Shown here piece after piece: positions 8,225-16,895 of a stretch of DNA of 64,000 bases (position 1 is the stretch's first letter; the number at the start of each line of letters is the position of its first letter). Source of the stretch: Amycolatopsis sp. EV170708-02-1. Lineage in GTDB: Bacteria; Actinomycetota; Actinomycetes; Mycobacteriales; Pseudonocardiaceae. The notes under the pieces are model-generated. The model was not told the DNA's origin, searched no databases, and worked only from the letters and a program-made list of their open reading frames with translations. The stretch is from NCBI RefSeq assembly GCF_022479115.1, contig NZ_CP092497.1, positions 2,418,001-2,482,000 on the forward strand. The letters run 5' to 3'. The translations under genes and the position numbers were made by a program.

Positions 8225-9070
8225 TCAGAACAACGGGGGCAGGAAGGCGCCGAGGTTTCCGCCCGACGCCCGATCCGCCGGATCCGGATCGATCCGGACC
8301 GAGTCCGGATCGCGCGGGTCGTAGGTGACCTTCACCGTCGAACCGCGGGCCGGGGCCTGCAACGGCGGCGTGATCATCGTGGCGACGACGGTCCGCTCCC
8401 CCGCGTCGGTGGGGAACCGGACCTGCACGGTGAACCGGGGATTCCCCATCACCCAGACGTTGGTGAACTCGACGCCGAGCACGTGGCCCATCACCTGGCG
8501 GCCGGTCTGCGCCAGCGCCTGCGCGCGGTCGTCCGCTTCGGCCTTGGTGACGAACGCCCGTCCCAGCACCATGATCATGACCAGCGCGGCCACCCCGGCC
8601 ACCGCCGGGACGAGATACGGCTCGTAGTAGACGATCCAGTCCGCGTCGGTCCAGGGTTCCGACGGCAGCCGCTTCCCCACCGACTCCGGCGGCGTCCAGG
8701 ACGGAATCGCGGCGCCGGTGCCCAGCGCGATACCGAGGGACGCGGCCAGGCTGCTCGCCCGGAAGCCGACGCCCATCCCGCGTAAGGACATCCCGCCGCC
8801 CCACAGCATCGCGAAGCCGAGCGACGAAGCCACCGTGATCGAGATGCTGAAGAGCAGGACGAGGGATACCGCCGGGCCCGCGTCGGCCCCCCACGTGTCG
8901 ACGCGATTCAGCGACATCAACCGGAATCCGTCCAGCAGCCCGAGGGCGCCCGACCAGCCCGCGACCGCCCAGGCGAGCGTCGTGGGCACGCCGAGCAGCC
9001 ACAGCCGCAGGCCGGGGCGGCGGGCCTGCCGGGGGTCTTCCGGCAGGCCGAACTCGAAGGTCCCGAACAT
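8225..9070 (-). CDS. membrane protein with C-terminal DUF3592-like domain
   Basis: The 281-residue product has an N-terminal cytoplasmic segment, about four or five hydrophobic helices (roughly 25-190), then a soluble beta-rich end with VTYDPRDPDSVRIDPD. The phrase YDP-DP is typical of DUF3592-like domains. The same kind of ending (ARVDPADPAKVAVF) closes the next gene upstream (9080-9607), so the two likely arose from a common beta domain. It is probably co-transcribed with it (9-base gap). Function unknown. Confidence 0.55.
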   Translation of the reverse strand: MFGTFEFGLPEDPRQARRPGLRLWLLGVPTTLAWAVAGWSGALGLLDGFRLMSLNRVDTWGADAGPAVSLVLLFSISITVASSLGFAMLWGGGMSLRGMGVGFRASSLAASLGIALGTGAAIPSWTPPESVGKRLPSEPWTDADWIVYYEPYLVPAVAGVAALVMIMVLGRAFVTKAEADDRAQALAQTGRQVMGHVLGVEFTNVWVMGNPRFTVQVRFPTDAGERTVVATMITPPLQAPARGSTVKVTYDPRDPDSVRIDPDPADRASGGNLGAFLPPLF

Positions 9071-9079
9071 CGCTACCGC

Positions 9080-9607
9080 CTAACCGATCGGCCCGAACAC
9101 GGCGACCTTCGCCGGGTCGGCGGGGTCGACGCGGGCTTCGTGGCGGGTGCCGGGCGCGTACTGCTGGATCGTCGCCAGCGGCGTGATCAGCTGTGTCACC
9201 GTCCGGTAGGTGGTGCCGTCGGCGCGGGTGACCTCGAGCGTCGCGGTGTACTGCGCCTGCCCGGCGATCTTCCGGCCGGTCGGTTCCAGGCCACGAACCA
9301 CCAGGGTGGCGGGCTCGCAGGTGTCGTAGAGCCGCCGCAGCTCGGTGCCGTAGGCCTGCAGTTCCTGCTGCTGGCGCAACTGCTCGTCCATCGGCAGCGC
9401 CAGGAACGCCGCCATGTCCGGGTCGGCGTTGAGGTTCCGGAACGCCTGCGCGGCCAGCTGCGGTGTCGGCAGCTGCGGGGTGATGTCGTGGCCCTGCGCG
9501 GCGGCGGCCTGCCGGAACTGCTCCGCGTGGCGCTGGAAGTCCTGTTCGCCCCGCGCCATGCCCTGCTGCGTCGCGTCGTTGATCTTGTCGCGGATCTTCT
9601 TGAACAT
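9080..9607 (-). CDS. soluble hypothetical protein with DUF3592-like C-terminus
   Basis: The 175-residue product has no signal peptide or membrane segment. It begins MFKKIRDKINDATQQGMARGEQ, a charged amphipathic helix, continues with a Gln-rich helical region, and ends in a beta domain (ATLEVTRADGTTYRTV, then HEARVDPADPAKVAVF) like that of the following membrane protein. It lies 58 bases downstream of the CHAT gene on the same strand and could be the tail of that operon. I do not recognise a function. Confidence 0.5.
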   Translation of the reverse strand: MFKKIRDKINDATQQGMARGEQDFQRHAEQFRQAAAAQGHDITPQLPTPQLAAQAFRNLNADPDMAAFLALPMDEQLRQQQELQAYGTELRRLYDTCEPATLVVRGLEPTGRKIAGQAQYTATLEVTRADGTTYRTVTQLITPLATIQQYAPGTRHEARVDPADPAKVAVFGPIG

Positions 9608-9665
9608 CGGGTGCCGCCTCTCGCCGTGTCGTCGGTGTCGGACACAGCTTCGGCGGCGCGCGCCG

Positions 9666-12600
9666 CTACCGAACCCAGGTTTTCCCGTCGTCGGTCGCGT
9701 CGAGGCAGGTCAGCGGCGCCCAGAAGACCGGCGAGGCCGCCGGTTCGGGGTTCTCGCGCCAGCGAGCGAGCTTCGACCGCTGCCAGGCGCACAGCTCGGT
9801 GACCGGGTCTTCCCCGGCGAGCGCGGTGTCGACGGCGATGACCAGTCCGGACATCGGGTCCGCACCGGGCACGGCGGCCGACGTCGGCAGCGCCCACACC
9901 GTGGCGGCGACCAGACCCGCTCCGGCCGCGACGGCGGCGAGCAGCACGCCGAACGGTTCGGCGAGGCCGAAATCGCTCGCGCTGGCGCAGCCGATCAGCG
10001 CCACCCGCGCCGGCATGTCCAGTTCGGACAGTGCGAGGTCGGCGGCGGTGAACGGCCGGTGCGTCCCGATCGGGGCGGCCGTGCCCGGCAGATCGGCCGG
10101 ACAGGACAGATGCAGCGCGGTCTGCGCGCCGTGCTCGTCACGGACGCGGCTGACGTGCCCGACGAACACCAGCCGCGAACAGGGCCCCGCCAGCAGTTCG
10201 GCGAGCAGACGGCGGTCGGTGTCCGTGCGGCGCACCAGTTCGAGCGCGCGTTCGGCGGCGGGAAGGACCGGGCCATCGGCGAGCCGCTCGTCGAGATGGC
10301 GGATCAGCGGCGAGGTCGCGTCCTGTTTGCCGAGCACGGAACCCAGCTCGCCGAACGCGCTCTGGCCGGGGATGCGCGGGTCGAGCAGGTAGACCGGCGG
10401 GCCGCCGGACGGGGAGGGGCGGCGCGGAATCGCCGCCGGGGCGAGCAGCGACACGTCGGCGACGTCGATAACGCGCTCGTCGCCGTCGAAACAGAACCCG
10501 ATCTCGTCGATCTCCAGTACACGATCGGCCCGCCGGTCGGGCAGCGCCAGCAATCCCCACGGGACCCCGGCGAGGCTCGGCGACGGCTGGATCCGCAGGA
10601 GCGGACGGTTTCCTCCGGCGGCGGCACGACGGAGCCGGTCGACCAGGTCGGCGGGGAGGAGGTTGAGCGCGAGGACACGGGCGAGCCGTTGTTCTCCGGC
10701 GAAACTTCCGAAGGCGTCTTCGCTCAGTGAGCGCCGGACGGCGTCGGCGACGCTCTCGCCTTCGTGTGGTGTCGGGGACGCGGCGTCCAGATACTGACGC
10801 GCGGTGCCGACCAGGGCGAAGTCGATCGGATGCGTGTGGACGGTGTCGAGGTCCTCGGTGGTCCGCCAAGTGAGGAAAGTGTGCCCGGCGTCGGCGAAGC
10901 GCAGGAGGAACGTCTCGCGCCCGGGCTTCGCGGCAGGCCAGGTCTCGACGGTTTCGGTGACCGGACGGGGCAGCCGGTACCGCTCGGCGGCGAGGCGGAG
11001 CCACGGATCCAGCTCCATGGGCGACGAGGGCGACCAGCGCAGCGCGGGCGGCGGGGCGAGCCGCAGCGGAAGCGACGCGGTCACGGAACCCAGTGCCGCC
11101 AACGGAAGTCCTTCGGCGACCGGCCCCACTTCGAGCGTGGGCAGCGCGCCCGTGAGGTCCAGCGAGTGTTCCTCCACACCCGTGTACGCACCGACGGCGC
11201 AGGCGCGCTCGACGAGTTCCGCCGCCAGCCTCGGCTCCTGAAGCCGAGCCAGCAACGCCAGCGCCATCCCCATCGTCGGAGCCGCGATGTCGCGTGCCCA
11301 GGCCGTGCGCGCCTCCGGCGAGACGAACTCGAACCGGTACTCCGCCGCCGCGAGCGCCAGCGGGAGCAGCAGATCCAGCACCGCGGGGAGGTCTTCTCCA
11401 CGCGCGAACCCGATCGAAGCCGCGACGAAATCCGTGTGCAGGCGATCCGACCAGTCCCCCGACGCCCGCGCCGATTCCCTCGCGCGGTTCGCGTGGTCCT
11501 CCGCCGTCGCCCAGTCGCCGTCCGCCGCCGCGCAGCGGGCCAGTGCCGTGTCCACGAGACGCAGGCCCGGGCCGTCGCCGTTGGCCGTCCGGATCGTCCC
11601 CGCGTGTTCGAACTGCGCTCTCGCCTGCGCGACGTCGCCCGCGTGCAGCAGCAACATGCCCAGCGCGTGGCTCGCCTCCGCGACATCGCCGGTCAGGCCC
11701 GCCGCCGCGAGTTCGTCGCGGGCGGCGACGATCGCGGCGACCGCGCCGGGGAGATCACCCGCGAGGGCGCGGGCCTCCGCCAGCCCGATGCCCACCTTCG
11801 CGGCCATCGGGCTCCCCTCGTGCTGGGCGGTCAGCCTCAGCAGGTCCGCCCGCGCCTCGGCGTCCTCACCACCCGCCTGGCGGATCCGGGCCCGTTCGGC
11901 CCTGACCATGGCCTGCTGGTGCACGACCCGCTCGCGGACTTCGTCGTTCTCCGCGAGCGAGTCCAGCGCCGCCAAGATCTCCTCGATCGCCGTCCGCGCG
12001 CCCGCGAAATCCCCGGCGGCGATCTGCACGCGTACGTCGAAGATCCGCAGTTCCAGCTCGTCGACACCGTGGACGTCGAGCAACTCCGGCGGATACTGGT
12101 CCGGCCCCGCCTCCTTCCGGAACGCCGCCCGGCGCCGCTGCCCGGCGATCAGCTCGCGCGCCTTGGCGACGTCGCCTTCCTCGGTGGCCAGGGAGATGAG
12201 CACACGCTCGGCGACCTCGCGCGAGCCTTCGATCATCCGCGCCTCGGCGTACTGTCCGAAGTGGACGATGGCGGCGGCGCTCACCTTGAAGACGTGGAGC
12301 ACGGCTTCGGCGCATTGCCGCGCGTTGCGCAGATCGCCCGCCGAATAACAGAGCGTGGCCAGATCGCTGACGGCGGCAAGTTCCAGATCCGTCCGGTCGA
12401 GCCGCTGCGCGATCTCCCGCATCCGGGCGTACTTCCGTTGCGCTTCCGCGACGTTCCGCGTGACAGCCAATCGTTTGGCCTGGTCCTGCACCTTGCCCGC
12501 TTCGACGAGCAGCTTCCGGTACTGGCGTTCGGACAGCGAGCACGCGGGAAGCTCGCCGTACGGTGCCGGGTCGAGACCGAAATGCCGTGCGACGCAACGA

Positions 12601-12689
12601 CAGTTGTATCCGTGCGAGCTCGCGGGGCCCAGTTCGGGTGGGAGCGGGCGATCCGGCGGGTTCCGGGGCGGTGGCATGCCGACGAGCAC
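9666..12689 (-). CDS. TPR-CHAT protein (caspase-like protease domain)
   Basis: The start is GTG 12689, directly after the stop of the preceding gene (ATG 12677 is an alternative); the product is ~1007 residues. Residues ~50-620 are alanine- and leucine-rich helical repeats of TPR type (for example YSAGDLRNARQCAEAVL and HAGDVAQARAQFEHAG). The C-terminal ~350 residues match the CHAT fold, with the candidate catalytic pair His845 in VFVGHVSRV and Cys901 in ALIGCAS. CHAT domains are caspase-related cysteine peptidases used in bacterial conflict systems, often with TPRs as the sensor. The gene is third in a tightly coupled minus-strand run with two unknown proteins. The N-terminal CRCVARH is a possible small metal site. 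Confidence 0.75.
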   Translation of the reverse strand: MLVGMPPPRNPPDRPLPPELGPASSHGYNCRCVARHFGLDPAPYGELPACSLSERQYRKLLVEAGKVQDQAKRLAVTRNVAEAQRKYARMREIAQRLDRTDLELAAVSDLATLCYSAGDLRNARQCAEAVLHVFKVSAAAIVHFGQYAEARMIEGSREVAERVLISLATEEGDVAKARELIAGQRRRAAFRKEAGPDQYPPELLDVHGVDELELRIFDVRVQIAAGDFAGARTAIEEILAALDSLAENDEVRERVVHQQAMVRAERARIRQAGGEDAEARADLLRLTAQHEGSPMAAKVGIGLAEARALAGDLPGAVAAIVAARDELAAAGLTGDVAEASHALGMLLLHAGDVAQARAQFEHAGTIRTANGDGPGLRLVDTALARCAAADGDWATAEDHANRARESARASGDWSDRLHTDFVAASIGFARGEDLPAVLDLLLPLALAAAEYRFEFVSPEARTAWARDIAAPTMGMALALLARLQEPRLAAELVERACAVGAYTGVEEHSLDLTGALPTLEVGPVAEGLPLAALGSVTASLPLRLAPPPALRWSPSSPMELDPWLRLAAERYRLPRPVTETVETWPAAKPGRETFLLRFADAGHTFLTWRTTEDLDTVHTHPIDFALVGTARQYLDAASPTPHEGESVADAVRRSLSEDAFGSFAGEQRLARVLALNLLPADLVDRLRRAAAGGNRPLLRIQPSPSLAGVPWGLLALPDRRADRVLEIDEIGFCFDGDERVIDVADVSLLAPAAIPRRPSPSGGPPVYLLDPRIPGQSAFGELGSVLGKQDATSPLIRHLDERLADGPVLPAAERALELVRRTDTDRRLLAELLAGPCSRLVFVGHVSRVRDEHGAQTALHLSCPADLPGTAAPIGTHRPFTAADLALSELDMPARVALIGCASASDFGLAEPFGVLLAAVAAGAGLVAATVWALPTSAAVPGADPMSGLVIAVDTALAGEDPVTELCAWQRSKLARWRENPEPAASPVFWAPLTCLDATDDGKTWVR

Positions 12690-12690
12690 G

Positions 12691-13734
12691 TCAGAACTCC
12701 TCGTCGGCGGAAGCGGCCGCCGCCCGTTCGGCGAGCGTCCTGACCTCCGGCGGGCGGGCCCGCACGAGCGCGACCACTTCGGCCCGGTCTTCCGCGGTGG
12801 TCCCGGCGACCCCCTCGTCCGCCACCCCGACGACGACCGCGATCTGTCCACTATGGACACGCGCCGCGAGCCGGGCCGCGGTCTCGTCCAGGTCGGCCGC
12901 ACCGGTGAACCGCCCGGCGCCCAGCTCCAGCGGCACCTCCGCGAACGGCTCGCCCTCGTGGCTCGCGAACGCGGTGATGGCCGCGTCGGCGAACGCGCCC
13001 TCGACGACGACTTCGAGCCGGGTGGCGGTCGCGGCGGCGACGATCCGCCAGGTCACCGTGCCTTCACCGGCGTCCAGGATCCCTGGCGGCACCCGCGCCC
13101 AGTCGACGCTCGCACGTCCGCTCACCAGTACGCCTTCGCCGGGTGCGATCGGATCGAGGCCGGCGGCCAGCGCGTACGCGCGTCGTCCCGGCGCCACTGT
13201 TTCCCAGCGTGCCGCTGCTTCGGCGCGCACGACGTCGTCCTGCTCGTCGAACCAGGCGGCGAGGCGGGCACACAGTCCTCGTACGTCTTCGGCGACCGGC
13301 CGCGCCGCCGCCGCGAGCGCGCCATCCGCGATCGCCGCGTCGAACAGCTCCGCCGGAGAGGCTTCGAAACCGTCGAGAAGCCCTTCGGCCAGGTCTTCCA
13401 CCTCGGCGGTCGCGACCGCCGTTTCGAGGTCCAGCAACGCCGGGTCCAGCGACGGGACTCCGAGCGACGGACCGGCAGGCCACCAGCGGCGGAGCCACAG
13501 CAGCAGCGCGAGCCTGCCCAATTCCGGCCGGGCGGGGAGATCCGCCTGCCCCTGGCCGAGCGCGGTGAGACTCGCATCCGCGCCCGCGAGCCGGGTCAGC
13601 CACGGTTCGGCGGCCCCGGCGTCACTGAGCTCGACGCGCATCGTGGTCGTCCGGCCCGCGAGGAGATCGGCGAGGGCGAAGCCGATGAGGCCGCCGTCGG
13701 CCGCGACCACGGGCGTGTGCACCGGATGCGTCAC
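12691..13734 (-). CDS. unknown protein coupled to the TPR-CHAT gene (CATRA-C-like?)
   Basis: Starts at GTG 13734, overlapping the TGA of the upstream gene (GTGA); 347 residues. It is acidic, with no signal peptide or membrane segment. The N-terminal part is a mixed alpha/beta region (VVAADGGLIGFALADLLAG, TTTMRVELSDAG), the middle is helical, and a beta-rich part (VTWRIVAAATATRLEVVVEGAF) precedes an acidic tail ending SADEEF. The stop is one base before the CHAT start. The arrangement fits what I recall as Caspase And TPR Repeat Associated (CATRA) domain proteins, but this is unverified. A substrate or adaptor of the CHAT peptidase is a reasonable guess. Confidence 0.5.
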   Translation of the reverse strand: MTHPVHTPVVAADGGLIGFALADLLAGRTTTMRVELSDAGAAEPWLTRLAGADASLTALGQGQADLPARPELGRLALLLWLRRWWPAGPSLGVPSLDPALLDLETAVATAEVEDLAEGLLDGFEASPAELFDAAIADGALAAAARPVAEDVRGLCARLAAWFDEQDDVVRAEAAARWETVAPGRRAYALAAGLDPIAPGEGVLVSGRASVDWARVPPGILDAGEGTVTWRIVAAATATRLEVVVEGAFADAAITAFASHEGEPFAEVPLELGAGRFTGAADLDETAARLAARVHSGQIAVVVGVADEGVAGTTAEDRAEVVALVRARPPEVRTLAERAAAASADEEF

Positions 13735-15038
13735 GACACGGCCTCCAGATCCGGCAAGCGGGCCATGAGCGCGCGGCGCACCTTCGTCCGCAGATCCAAC
13801 GACGTCGAGCGGACCACGCCGGTGACGAGATCGCGGACATCGGCGGCGTCGGCGGGCTGGTCGCCGCGCACGTCGAACCCGTGCAGCCGGACCCAGAGCC
13901 TGCCGAGGAAGTGCTTCGCGAACTCGCGGAGATCGCGCAGGAGTTCGGCGTCGGGCCGAGGGGCGAGCGGCGTGGCCCCGGCCAGGGCACGGCGGGCGTG
14001 CAGGACGTAGCCCTCCCTCGCGACTTGCGCGTTGAGCCGCCGCGCGAACTCGGGGACACCGGCGGGTGCCGCGCCGTCGAGCGGCCGCAGCGCGGGTGCG
14101 AGGACGACTCCCAGCGCGAAGCACGCGGCCAGCGCGGGCAGGCCGAGCCCGAATCCGGCGGCGACCCGGGTGAGTTCGGCGTCGACGAGGTCCTCGACGG
14201 GAGCCCGCTCGTCCGGGGGAAGACGGCGCAAGGTCGCGCGCACCCGCCGTTCGACACTGCGTTCGAGGAGTTCGGCGCCGGTTTCGTCGCGCCGGCTCAA
14301 CGGCGGGACGGCGGTGCGTTCCCCGCGCTGCAGACCGAGATCCGGTGCGGGCAGCCCGGAGATCTCCCGGACGATCTCGCCGAGCGCCCGTGTCCCTCCC
14401 GGCTGTCTCAGCCCGAGCCCGAGAGCGTGCCCGGTGACCGAATCGGCGAGTGCGTGCCAAGCGCTGTCGGAAAGGCCATCGACGAACGCCCGGAGCGCGG
14501 CGATGTCTTGCGGCACGGGCGATTCCGCGTGCCAGCGGCGACGCAACTCCGCGGTCAACCGCGCCTCGTGCCGCGGATCCGCGAGGTACGCGGTGAGCTG
14601 ATCCACACCCGCCGTGCCGCCTTCGCCGTGCAGATCCCGCAACGCCGCCTCGGCCGTCTCCGCCGCGCCGGGGCCCGGCGAGCCGAAACCCGTCGCCAGT
14701 TCGTACGCCAGCGGGAAACAGACGTCCTGCACGTTGCCCGCCGTGATACGCAGGACGCGGCGCTGACGTTTGAGATGGGTGAACCACGCGGCCGTCGCAC
14801 GCAGCCTGTCCGCGTCGGCCAGCAGGAGTTCCGTCACCTCCGCGGCCGTGGCCGCGTCCAGCACGGGACGGCCGAGCCGGGGACGCGCCGCCGTGCGGAT
14901 CACCAGCGGGTCGATGATCTTCTTGATCGTCCGGGTCAGCGGCCCGCCGTCGGCCGAGGACAGGACCTCGACACCGTCGATGCGTTGCCACGCCTGCGCG
15001 AGAACGGCCGACCTCAGCTCGCCCGATCCCGTCGTCAC
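13731..15038 (-). CDS. unknown helical protein, first gene of the CHAT operon (CATRA-N-like?)
   Basis: I chose GTG 15038 because a GGGGGAGGG ribosome-binding site lies five bases upstream; the product is 435 residues. It is basic and strongly helical (many Arg, Leu and Ala), with one moderately hydrophobic stretch near GLGLPALAACFALGVVLAPAL that could be buried or membrane-associated. Recognisable phrases include GGPLTRTIKKIIDPLVIRTA and VQDVCFPLAYELATG. No enzyme motif is visible. It leads the three-gene run and overlaps the next gene, so it probably forms part of one complex with the 347-residue protein and the CHAT protein. Confidence 0.5.
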   Translation of the reverse strand: MTTGSGELRSAVLAQAWQRIDGVEVLSSADGGPLTRTIKKIIDPLVIRTAARPRLGRPVLDAATAAEVTELLLADADRLRATAAWFTHLKRQRRVLRITAGNVQDVCFPLAYELATGFGSPGPGAAETAEAALRDLHGEGGTAGVDQLTAYLADPRHEARLTAELRRRWHAESPVPQDIAALRAFVDGLSDSAWHALADSVTGHALGLGLRQPGGTRALGEIVREISGLPAPDLGLQRGERTAVPPLSRRDETGAELLERSVERRVRATLRRLPPDERAPVEDLVDAELTRVAAGFGLGLPALAACFALGVVLAPALRPLDGAAPAGVPEFARRLNAQVAREGYVLHARRALAGATPLAPRPDAELLRDLREFAKHFLGRLWVRLHGFDVRGDQPADAADVRDLVTGVVRSTSLDLRTKVRRALMARLPDLEAVS

Positions 15039-15120
15039 TCGCCCTCCCCCTCGCGCCGTCACCAGCCTATCCGAGCCCGGCGAGCCACCGGCCTCGTGAG
15101 CCACGTCACAGGCATCCCTC

Positions 15121-15165
15121 TTGACTGACCGTCGGTCAGTCGAACTAAGGTAACCCTAAATCGAC
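15121..15165 (+). promoter_or_regulatory. promoter with TetR-type operator and partial iron-box-like element
   Basis: A perfect 19-base palindrome GACTGACCGTCGGTCAGTC (15123-15141) overlaps a -35-like TTGACT (15121-15126). Immediately downstream, TAAGGTAACCCTAAA (15146-15160) matches the left half of actinobacterial DtxR/IdeR boxes but is degenerate on the right. The palindrome is the best candidate site for the TetR regulator encoded at 18671. Confidence 0.6.
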
Positions 15166-15182
15166 TATCGAAGGGGGTGCCG

Positions 15183-16895
15183 GTGGGACGCATCATGACG
15201 CTGGCGACCGGAGTCCGCCGCTATCTCGTGGCCGGCGTTCTCCTGCGCGTCGCGGTGACTTGCACTTACATCGGCCAAGGATTGCTGCTGGCCCGGGTAC
15301 TGGAACAGATGCTGACCGGGCACGGGATCGGCGAACAGGCCGGGCCGCTGGCCGGGGTCGTGGCGATCGCGCTGGCCCGGTTCGGGCTGACCTGGGTCGC
15401 GGAGATCGTCGGGCAGCTCACGGCGGCCGCGACCAAACAGGAACTCAGGACGCGGGCGTTCGCGAAACTGGCCGAACTCGGTCCTGGGTACACCTCCGGT
15501 GAACGCACCGGCGAGCTGAAGGGCGCGCTCGTCGAAGGCATCGAGTCCTTGGAGGCCTACTACGCCCGCTACGTGCCCTCGCTCGTCGCGGTCGCGGTGA
15601 CACCGCTGATCGTGCTGGCGGTGCTGGTGGGCCACGACCCGTGGTCCGCGGTGATCGTGGCGGCGTTCGTCGTCGCCGCGCTGATCCTGCCCAAGCTGTG
15701 GTCACGGATGCTGAAACGGCGCAGCGACGAGTTGATGACCGCGTACCTCGGCATGGGCGCGACCGTGCTCGACACGCTGCAGGGATTGGTCACTCTCAAG
15801 GCGTTCGGGGCGGCGGGACGACGCCGCGAGGAACTGGCGACCGTGTCGGATCGGCTGATCACCGGCTGGAACCGGGTGATGGCGGTCGCGCTGATCGCGC
15901 AGATGATCTACGCGCTGGCGATCGTCGGCGGGGTGGCGTTGACGGTCGCGGTCGCCTCGGTCCGCGCGGCGAGCGGCTCCCTGGACGTCGGGGCGTTGTT
16001 CGTCGTCATGGTGCTCTCGGCCGAGGCGTTGCGGGCGGTCGGCGTGCTGGCCACTTCGTTCCACGCCAGTTACGACGCCGCGAGCGCGGCCGACGTGCTG
16101 CACAAGCTGTTCGCCCAGAGCCCGCCCGCTCCGGAACGTCGTGGGGTCGTTCCGGCCGAGGGGCTGACGGCGTCGGTCGGCTTCGAAGACGTGTCCTTCT
16201 CCTACACCGAGGGCAAGTCCGTCCTCAGTGGACTCTCCTTGCGGCTCTCCCCCGGTGAGACGGTCGCGGTCGTCGGCCCGTCGGGAGCGGGGAAGTCCAC
16301 TCTCGTCTCGCTGCTGCAACGGTTCGTGGATCCCGGCGCCGGGCGCGTGACGCTGGGCGGGCACGATCTGCGCGACCTGCCGCTCGACCAGATCCGCTCG
16401 ATGGTCGGGCTCGTCACCCAGGACACCCACCTCTTCGCCGGCACGATCCGGGACAACATCGCGCTCGCCCGCCCGGACGCCTCGGACGAGCGGATCGCGG
16501 CCGCGGCACGGGTCGCCGACATCCACGACTTCGTCACCGGGCTGCCGGACGGGTACGCCACCGAAGTCGGGGAACGGGGATTGCTGCTCTCCGGCGGGCA
16601 GCGGCAACGGGTGGCGATCGCCCGGGCGGTCCTGCTGGACGCCCCGATCCTCGTGCTGGACGAGGCCACGGCCAGCGTCGACGCCTCCACCGAGGCGTCG
16701 ATCCAGACGGCGCTCGGCAGGCTGACCAGGAATCGCACGACGCTGGTGATCGCGCATCGGCTTTCCACCGTGCGCGACGCGGACCGCATCGTCGTACTCG
16801 ACGAGGGCGTGATCCGCGAAACGGGAACCCACGACGAACTCCTCGCCCGCTCCGGGCGCTACGCCGATCTTCTCTCCGCACAAGGAGTCTCATGA
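15183..16895 (+). CDS. ABC transporter, fused permease-ATPase, subunit 1
   Basis: GTG 15183 follows AAGGGGG by five bases (GTG 15177 and ATG 15195 are alternatives); the product is ~570 residues. The N-terminal ~310 residues form a type IV exporter-fold membrane domain with six helices. The ATPase domain has Walker A GPSGAGKST, signature LLSGGQRQRVAIARA, Walker B ILVLDEATAS and the H-loop IAHRLSTV. It overlaps the next ABC gene by four bases (ATGA), so the two make a heterodimer. The partial iron box suggests a siderophore-type (Irt/Ybt-like) role; the palindrome and TetR gene equally fit a drug or lipid exporter. Confidence 0.85.
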   Translation: MGRIMTLATGVRRYLVAGVLLRVAVTCTYIGQGLLLARVLEQMLTGHGIGEQAGPLAGVVAIALARFGLTWVAEIVGQLTAAATKQELRTRAFAKLAELGPGYTSGERTGELKGALVEGIESLEAYYARYVPSLVAVAVTPLIVLAVLVGHDPWSAVIVAAFVVAALILPKLWSRMLKRRSDELMTAYLGMGATVLDTLQGLVTLKAFGAAGRRREELATVSDRLITGWNRVMAVALIAQMIYALAIVGGVALTVAVASVRAASGSLDVGALFVVMVLSAEALRAVGVLATSFHASYDAASAADVLHKLFAQSPPAPERRGVVPAEGLTASVGFEDVSFSYTEGKSVLSGLSLRLSPGETVAVVGPSGAGKSTLVSLLQRFVDPGAGRVTLGGHDLRDLPLDQIRSMVGLVTQDTHLFAGTIRDNIALARPDASDERIAAAARVADIHDFVTGLPDGYATEVGERGLLLSGGQRQRVAIARAVLLDAPILVLDEATASVDASTEASIQTALGRLTRNRTTLVIAHRLSTVRDADRIVVLDEGVIRETGTHDELLARSGRYADLLSAQGVS

